A stretch of DNA of 64,000 bases, from the NCBI GenBank assembly GCA_964229355.1, contig CAXRDE010000012.1, forward strand, positions 62,001-126,000, read 5' to 3'. Source of the DNA: CAXRDE01 sp964229355 (lineage in GTDB: Bacteria > Cyanobacteriota > Sericytochromatia > UBA7694). The notes below the pieces were generated by a model, which was not told the DNA's origin, did no database searches, and saw nothing but the letters and a program-made list of their open reading frames with translations. Shown piece after piece: positions 59,074 through 64,000 of the stretch. Position numbers and translations under genes: made by a program. Within the stretch, counting starts at the first letter, position 1. Each line of letters begins with the position of its first letter.

Positions 59074-61226
59074 AGCGCCCCGATTTCTCTCGCTTACCCC
59101 TGTACGATCAACAGGCCCCCACCGTTAATCCCCATCGCCAGATTGACCCCACCTTGCGTACCCACACCTATGAAGGCATTGACCTCAAAGCCTGCTACAG
59201 TGCCAGCGATTTACAGTACAATTTCTCAGCCTATTTGCCGGGCCTGCCGCCCTATTTGCGGGGGCCTTACCCCACCATGTACACCCAGCGCCCCTGGACC
59301 ATTCGCCAATATGCCGGATTTTCGACCGCTGAAGAGAGCAATGCTTTTTACCGCCGCAATCTGGCTGCTGGTCAAAAAGGCCTTTCGGTCGCCTTTGATC
59401 TGGCCACGCACCGGGGCTATGACTCGGATCATGAGCGGGTGATTGGTGACGTGGGCAAAGCGGGGGTTGCCATCGATAGCGTCGAAGACATGAAGATTCT
59501 CTTTGAGGGTATTCCTCTCGATGAAATGTCGGTGTCCATGACCATGAACGGTGCTGTGTTGCCCATTATGGCCTTTTACATTGTGGCCGCCGAAGAGCAA
59601 GGGGTAGCTCCCCAACAGCTGTCGGGCACCATTCAAAACGACATTCTCAAAGAGTATATGGTGCGCAACACCTATATCTATCCCCCTGAACCCTCCATGC
59701 GCATTATTGGGGATATTTTTCGCTACACCGCCAGTACCATGCCCCGCTTTAACAGCATCAGCATTTCGGGCTACCACCTGCAAGAGGCCGGGGCCACCGC
59801 TGACTTAGAAATGGCCTATACCCTGGCCGATGGTTTAGAGTACGTGCGCACGGGCATGGCCGCCGGCCTCGATATCGACGCTTTTGCGCCCCGCCTGTCC
59901 TTTTTCTGGGCCCAGGGCATGAACATGTTTATGGAAATAGCAAAAATGCGCGCCGCCCGCTTGATCTGGGCCCAGCTCTTGCTCCCCTTTTCACCCCAGA
60001 ACCCCAAGTCCTCTATGCTGCGCACCCACTCCCAGACCTCGGGCTGGAGCCTGACAGAGCAAGATCCCTTTAACAATGTGGTGCGCACCAGCATCGAAGC
60101 CATGGCGGCGGTGTTTGGTCACACCCAATCGCTGCACACCAACTCTTTAGATGAAGCCATTGCCTTGCCCACCGACTTTTCGGCCCGCATTGCCCGCAAC
60201 ACCCAATTGGTGCTGCAAAGCGAAAGCGATGTCTGCCACGCCATCGATCCCTGGGGCGGCGCGTATTATGTAGAGCACCTGACCGAACAATTGTTTGACA
60301 AGGCCTGGCAACACATTCAAGAGGTGGAATCCTATGGGGGCATGACCCGCGCCATTGAAGCCGGGATTCCCAAGCAACGCATTGAAGAAGCTGCCGCCCG
60401 CCGTCAGGCCGCCATTGACTCGGGCCAGGAAGCCATTGTAGGCGTCAACACCTATCGACTGGAACAAGAAGAAGCCTTAGACATTTTAGAGGTGGACAAC
60501 ACCAGCGTGCGCCAACAGCAAATTGCCCGCCTGGAAAGCCTACGGGCCGCCCGTGACGAAGCTGCCGTGCAGGCCTGCTTAAACGCCCTGACCGAAGGGG
60601 CGCGTGGTGACGCAAACCTTTTAAGCCTGGCCGTGGATGCCGCCCGCGCCCGCGCCACCCTCGGTGAAATCTCCGATGCCTTAGAAGAGGTCTTTGGCCG
60701 TTTTCAGGCTCGCAGTCAACTCATTACCGGCGTCTACAGCAAAACCTATGCCCACAGCGACGCCACCACCGTGGAAAGCGTACGTCAACAAACCGATGAC
60801 TTTGCCGCTGAGCAGGGCCGCCGTCCGCGGATTTTGGTAGCCAAGATGGGCCAGGATGGCCATGATCGGGGCGCCAAGGTCATTGCCACCGCCTTTGCGG
60901 ATCTGGGCTTTGATGTGGACGTGGGTCCGCTGTTTCAAACCCCTGCCGAAACCGCCCGCCAGGCCGCTGACAACGATGTCCATGTCATTGGCATGAGCAG
61001 CCTGGCAGGTGGCCACAAAACCCTCTTACCCCAGCTCATTCAAGCCCTGGAAGCCGTGGGCCGTCCAGATATTCTCGTGGTCTGTGGGGGTGTCATTCCC
61101 GCACAGGATTATGCTACGTTGTATGCACAAGGGGCCACCGCCATTTTTGGCCCAGGCACCCGCATTCCCACCGCTGCCAGCGAACTGGTAACAAAAATCA
61201 AGGAACACTTTGCCGATACTTTATGA
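59070..61226 (+). CDS. scpA: Methylmalonyl-CoA mutase, single-chain
   Basis: 718 aa. The catalytic TIM barrel has FSTAEESNAFYRRNLAAGQKGLSVAFDLATHRG and the CoA-binding YPTMYTQRPWTIRQYAGF; the C-terminal B12 domain has DGHDRGAKVIATAF (the His that ligands cobalt in DxHxxG), the SLAGGH and GGVIP motifs. Interconverts methylmalonyl- and succinyl-CoA, needing adenosylcobalamin. Its chaperone MeaB/ArgK is not next to it. Runs directly into the HicA-like gene. Confidence 0.94.
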   Translation: MKRPDFSRLPLYDQQAPTVNPHRQIDPTLRTHTYEGIDLKACYSASDLQYNFSAYLPGLPPYLRGPYPTMYTQRPWTIRQYAGFSTAEESNAFYRRNLAAGQKGLSVAFDLATHRGYDSDHERVIGDVGKAGVAIDSVEDMKILFEGIPLDEMSVSMTMNGAVLPIMAFYIVAAEEQGVAPQQLSGTIQNDILKEYMVRNTYIYPPEPSMRIIGDIFRYTASTMPRFNSISISGYHLQEAGATADLEMAYTLADGLEYVRTGMAAGLDIDAFAPRLSFFWAQGMNMFMEIAKMRAARLIWAQLLLPFSPQNPKSSMLRTHSQTSGWSLTEQDPFNNVVRTSIEAMAAVFGHTQSLHTNSLDEAIALPTDFSARIARNTQLVLQSESDVCHAIDPWGGAYYVEHLTEQLFDKAWQHIQEVESYGGMTRAIEAGIPKQRIEEAAARRQAAIDSGQEAIVGVNTYRLEQEEALDILEVDNTSVRQQQIARLESLRAARDEAAVQACLNALTEGARGDANLLSLAVDAARARATLGEISDALEEVFGRFQARSQLITGVYSKTYAHSDATTVESVRQQTDDFAAEQGRRPRILVAKMGQDGHDRGAKVIATAFADLGFDVDVGPLFQTPAETARQAADNDVHVIGMSSLAGGHKTLLPQLIQALEAVGRPDILVVCGGVIPAQDYATLYAQGATAIFGPGTRIPTAASELVTKIKEHFADTL

Positions 61227-61504
61227 AACCCTCTACCCGTGATCAATTGCTCAAGGCCGCGCGCCATGGGCAAAAAACCCGTTACAACGAATTCAAAATG
61301 CTATTAGAGCAGTTTGGTTTTCGTCTGGCCAGCATGAACCGCCTGCACAATATTTTTAGCCACCCCCGGATTCCCGAACTGGTGAACATTCAAAATATTA
61401 ACGGCGAAATGAAAGCCTTTCAGGTCAAGCAGATTATTAACCTGGTGTACCGCTACCAACTGCGCGCCAAAGACGAAAGTGAGTCGTCGAACCATGCAGA
61501 ATAG
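61223..61504 (+). CDS. hicA: HicA-like toxin-fold protein
   Basis: 93 aa, overlapping the mutase stop by 4 bases. A double-stranded RNA-binding-like HicA fold: LLEQFGFRLASMNRLHNIFSHP holds the catalytic His in the place of GSH in HicA toxins, and VNIQNINGEMKAFQVKQIINLVYRY matches the second half. The His is retained but the flanking Gly-Ser is replaced by Arg-Leu. It is the expected first gene of a HicAB pair. Confidence 0.75.
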   Translation: MKPSTRDQLLKAARHGQKTRYNEFKMLLEQFGFRLASMNRLHNIFSHPRIPELVNIQNINGEMKAFQVKQIINLVYRYQLRAKDESESSNHAE

Positions 61505-61712
61505 ATACACCATTGTCATCAGCTACAGCGAACAAGACCTGGGTTATCTGGCAGATATTCCCGATCTGGCCTATTGCACCGCCTTTGGCAGCACCCCCCG
61601 CGAAGCCCTTGAAGAAGTGGAGCGAGCCATGGCCGCCTGGTTACGCGCCGCCAAACAAGAGGGTAAAACCATCCCAGAGCCCAAACCCGGCTTTAATCCA
61701 GGAGAAATGTAG
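61494..61712 (+). CDS. hicB: HicB-like antitoxin
   Basis: 72 aa from the ATG at 61494 (a GTG five codons earlier is possible). The partial RNase H-like HicB fold: YTIVISYSEQDLGYLADIPDLAYCTAFG, SPREALEEVERAMAAWL, with a C-terminal Pro/Lys tail. No DNA-binding helix-turn-helix is attached, so it may not regulate DNA directly. The start overlaps hicA by 11 bases. The RNase gene begins 2 bases past its stop. Confidence 0.75.
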   Translation: MQNRYTIVISYSEQDLGYLADIPDLAYCTAFGSTPREALEEVERAMAAWLRAAKQEGKTIPEPKPGFNPGEM

Positions 61713-61714
61713 TT

Positions 61715-63712
61715 TTGAGCATCCACAAAGGCAGTATCGTCGAATTCCAACTCAAGAACAAACTTACCCTGGGCATTTGCCTCGAAGACGGCCCCAAACA
61801 AATCCGCTTGCTCACGGACGCAGGCCGTGAAATCAGCTTTAAAACCGCAAAACTCTTACACGTATTTCAACAAGGACTCAGCGCCAACCTCTCTCGCACC
61901 GAGCAAATTGACGCCCTGAAAAAATGGAACCAACGCCTGGAGCAAAGCGACTTAGACATCGACTTGCCCACCCTTTGGGAAGTGCTTAGCGAAGAGCGTG
62001 AGCCCATGGACATTGCCACCATAGCCGAAATGTATTTTAGCGAGATCACGGATGAGGCGGTGGCGGTTTTACTGCGCCGGGTGCTGGAGGATGGCCTCTA
62101 TTTTGAGCAAAAAGGCGACTTAGGCTTTATGGCCCGCAGCGAAGAAACGCTGAGTCAAATTCGCAACCAGCGCCAAAAAGAAGAAGAACGTCTCAAAGAA
62201 CGTCAGGATACCCTACACTGGGTTCAGCAATGTCTCAAACAGCACCAAAGCGTACCGCCCCCCGAGCGGGCCAAAGACATGCTTAAGCAATTGCAAGACG
62301 TGGCCATCCGCCAGGATAAATCTCAGTTTTATAGCAGTGTCAATCGCATGTTGCAAGACCTGGGCATCAAGGGCAAAGCCGAAGACTTATGCTTTGAACT
62401 GATGGTGAAATCCGGGGTCTGGGACAAAGATATCAACCTCCACTTAATGGAGTACGATGTGCCCCAGCACTTTTCACAAGAGTTGCTGCGCCAAATGGAA
62501 ACCCTGGCCAATACCGCCTCAGACCTCAGCCACCGTCAAGACCTGACGGCTCTGTACAGCATTACCATTGACGATGAGTCCACCAGCGACATCGACGATG
62601 CCCTGAGCTGGGAAGCCCTGGATAATGGAAATACCCGCCTGTGGGTACATATTGCCGACCCCGCTGAGTACGTCACCCCCGAGAGCTTGCTCGACACCGA
62701 AGCCGCCCGTCGTTTTACCTCGATTTATCTCTGCGAAGGCAAAATTGAAATGCTGCCTGCCCGCCTGTCTCAGGATGTGTGCAGTCTGGTACAAAACGAG
62801 CCCCGCCAGGCCCTCAGCCTGTCTGTGGAAGTCACTCCCGAGGGCGAGGTTTTTCAGGCCACGCTGCTTGAATCGGTCATTGAGGTCAAGCAACGCCTCA
62901 GCTACCGTGAGGTGGACCATTTTTTTGCCCACCCTGAAGAAGCGCCCGAAGCCTTGCACCAATTGCCAGATATTCTCAAGCTCACCGAAGCCTTCAAAGC
63001 GAAACGCCTGGAACGGGGCGCTGTGGAGTTCTTTCGACCTGAGCTGCGTATTTATGTAGATGCCGATAAAAACATTACCCTGAAAACCGTTGAACGCGAC
63101 TCAGCAGCCCAGCAACTGGTGTCTGAATTGATGATTTTGGCCAATAACCAGGTGGCGCAAATTATGCGCGAGGTGCAAATCCCCCTGATTTACAAGGTGC
63201 AAGAGGCCCCCAAAGAAACCCTGCCCGACGGCCGCCCTTTGCTGAAGCGGGCCGAAATGAGCACCCGTGCAGATATTCATTATGGTCTGGGGTTAAGCTG
63301 CTACACGCAATTCACCTCGCCCATTCGCCGGTACAACGACCTGATTTTGCACCGTCAAATCAAACACTGGCTGCGCACGGGCGAGGCCTTTTACAGCGAA
63401 GAGCAATTGCAGCACATGATTGCTTTGGCAGATCAGGCCATTTTTAGTGCCAATTTCATTCAGCGCGAAAACTTCAAGTACTGGCTTTACACCTACTTCT
63501 CACGGCTCGAAAAACCGCGGGTGCTGCGGGGTATTGTGCAAAACATTAAAGAGGATCGGGCCTGGATCCACTTGCCCGACTATTGTGTGGATGTGCCCAT
63601 GGCCGCTTCAGAAATCGCTGGTCACATGCTTGAAGATGAAATTCAGGTGCAACTGGATCAAATCCAACCCCGCAAGGGCCGCCTGTTGGCGCGCAAAATG
63701 CGCTCCGCTTAA
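61715..63712 (+). CDS. RNase II/RNase R-family exoribonuclease
   Basis: 665 aa, TTG start with GGAG. N-terminal cold-shock-like region, then the RNB catalytic domain: YSITIDDESTSDIDDALSW has the four conserved acidic residues of the active site, with HIADPAEYV, VSELMILANN and SCYTQFTSPIRRYNDLI. C-terminal S1-like domain is short or absent. A 3'-5' processive RNA exonuclease. Smaller than RNase R (about 800 aa), similar to cyanobacterial-type RNB enzymes. Confidence 0.9.
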   Translation: MSIHKGSIVEFQLKNKLTLGICLEDGPKQIRLLTDAGREISFKTAKLLHVFQQGLSANLSRTEQIDALKKWNQRLEQSDLDIDLPTLWEVLSEEREPMDIATIAEMYFSEITDEAVAVLLRRVLEDGLYFEQKGDLGFMARSEETLSQIRNQRQKEEERLKERQDTLHWVQQCLKQHQSVPPPERAKDMLKQLQDVAIRQDKSQFYSSVNRMLQDLGIKGKAEDLCFELMVKSGVWDKDINLHLMEYDVPQHFSQELLRQMETLANTASDLSHRQDLTALYSITIDDESTSDIDDALSWEALDNGNTRLWVHIADPAEYVTPESLLDTEAARRFTSIYLCEGKIEMLPARLSQDVCSLVQNEPRQALSLSVEVTPEGEVFQATLLESVIEVKQRLSYREVDHFFAHPEEAPEALHQLPDILKLTEAFKAKRLERGAVEFFRPELRIYVDADKNITLKTVERDSAAQQLVSELMILANNQVAQIMREVQIPLIYKVQEAPKETLPDGRPLLKRAEMSTRADIHYGLGLSCYTQFTSPIRRYNDLILHRQIKHWLRTGEAFYSEEQLQHMIALADQAIFSANFIQRENFKYWLYTYFSRLEKPRVLRGIVQNIKEDRAWIHLPDYCVDVPMAASEIAGHMLEDEIQVQLDQIQPRKGRLLARKMRSA

Positions 63713-64000
63713 AGTACAAAGCCTCGCACTTTGGCGGTGGCAGGGTCCACCATCAAGAGGATCTTGCCATCCACAAAGCGGCGACCCTGGGGATCCTTTT
63801 TCTGCATTTCAGCACTTAAGGGCTGACGCACTGTAAACAAGAAAAAGCGATTGTCCTCAAATTTATACTCTAAAAAGGTAGACCACAGCCGAGGTTTATC
63901 GGCCAAAATTTGCCCGGGCAACAAAGGCTCCACCGACAAAATACTAAAGTTATCGGCGGGTTGGGTCTGGGTTTTAAGCTGAGAGAGCACCGCACTCCAC
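63709..64000 (-). CDS. Hypothetical protein, partial (runs off the right edge)
   Basis: The frame is open to the edge; a GTG at 63990 is possible but the frame continues as WSA before it, so the start probably lies outside the window. About 96 residues are visible: SILSVEPLLPGQILADKPRLW, FLEYKFEDNRFFLFTVRQPLSAEMQKK and a C-terminal DGKILLMVDPATAKVRGFVL. No family recognised. Convergent with the RNase gene (4-base overlap). Confidence 0.55.
   Translation of the reverse strand, partial: WSAVLSQLKTQTQPADNFSILSVEPLLPGQILADKPRLWSTFLEYKFEDNRFFLFTVRQPLSAEMQKKDPQGRRFVDGKILLMVDPATAKVRGFVL

Noticed and set aside
59070..61226. A cobalamin riboswitch before the mutase
   Set aside because: The mutase starts inside the preceding small gene, and I see no B12-box-like sequence in the upstream 100 bases.
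1..64000. CRISPR arrays, rRNA genes, further tRNAs
   Set aside because: No regularly spaced repeats or rRNA-like sequence were seen; only one cloverleaf (25185-25268) was found.

Overview
The window looks like a chromosome segment from a diderm (Gram-negative-type) bacterium. Lines of evidence are LspA, about eleven predicted lipoproteins with no Asp after the lipobox Cys, several short outer-membrane beta-barrel-like proteins, and a meso-DAP/lysine gene (lysA). Most genes are moderately GC-rich and tightly packed, often with 1-4 base ATGA/GTGA/TAATG overlaps. I could not place the organism firmly. An uncultivated lineage is plausible, possibly a non-photosynthetic relative of Cyanobacteria, but that is only an impression from the gene mix. 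There are no rRNAs, no CRISPR array and one tRNA (Leu-CAA).

Layout. 0-7 kb: the start of a Dam-type adenine methylase, a KdpE-like response regulator, an IGHMBP2-type helicase, lspA, an NlpC/P60 peptidase, efp and a UvrD-like protein whose helicase motifs look degraded. 7-13 kb: a very large lipoprotein with a zincin motif and two C-terminal Hint (intein-like) domains, a decayed YhcG-type nuclease gene, and an AT-rich TPR lipoprotein. 13-25 kb: methyltransferases, MAPEG, GNAT, HIRAN, a TetR-AlkB alkane hydroxylase operon with two palindromic operators, a cinA-like to phoD-like operon and a JmjC oxygenase. 25-34 kb: tRNA-Leu, an EF-hand lipoprotein, an APH-fold kinase, an N-acyl-D-amino-acid deacylase followed by a bile-acid-type symporter, a laminin-B lipoprotein and a SWIM/SNF2 helicase.

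34.2-36.6 kb is an AT-rich accessory island. From a strong minus-strand promoter it carries two unrecognised proteins that share a winged-helix-like C-terminal domain, then two tiny ORFs (37 and 55 codons). Between the tiny ORFs lies a 90-base segment that folds on paper into a compact four-way junction. It is the best candidate here for something undescribed. An internally deleted AAA-ATPase/PD-(D/E)XK gene borders it.

36.6-48.4 kb: a BtuF-like binding protein, a pair of barrel proteins (one cut short by an IS3 remnant), dnaE, a GST, a cluster of unknown proteins and a subtilisin-like lipoprotein with a partner lipoprotein. 48.5-49.7 kb: a solitary IS605-type TnpB with a right-end hairpin and a TTGAT motif at its other edge. 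49.7-64 kb: a PlsB-like acyltransferase, a SPOUT methyltransferase, a vWA lipoprotein, lysA (apparently starting at AUU), EF-hand/glycine-zipper and baeRF proteins, a ParB-like protein, methylmalonyl-CoA mutase, an embedded HicA/HicB pair and an RNase II/R-family exonuclease.

Four loci (YhcG, AAA/PDDEXK, barrel paralogue, IS3) are visibly decayed. The AT-rich patches at 10.6-12.5, 34.2-36.6 and 37.4-38.8 kb look like turnover sites within a conserved backbone.
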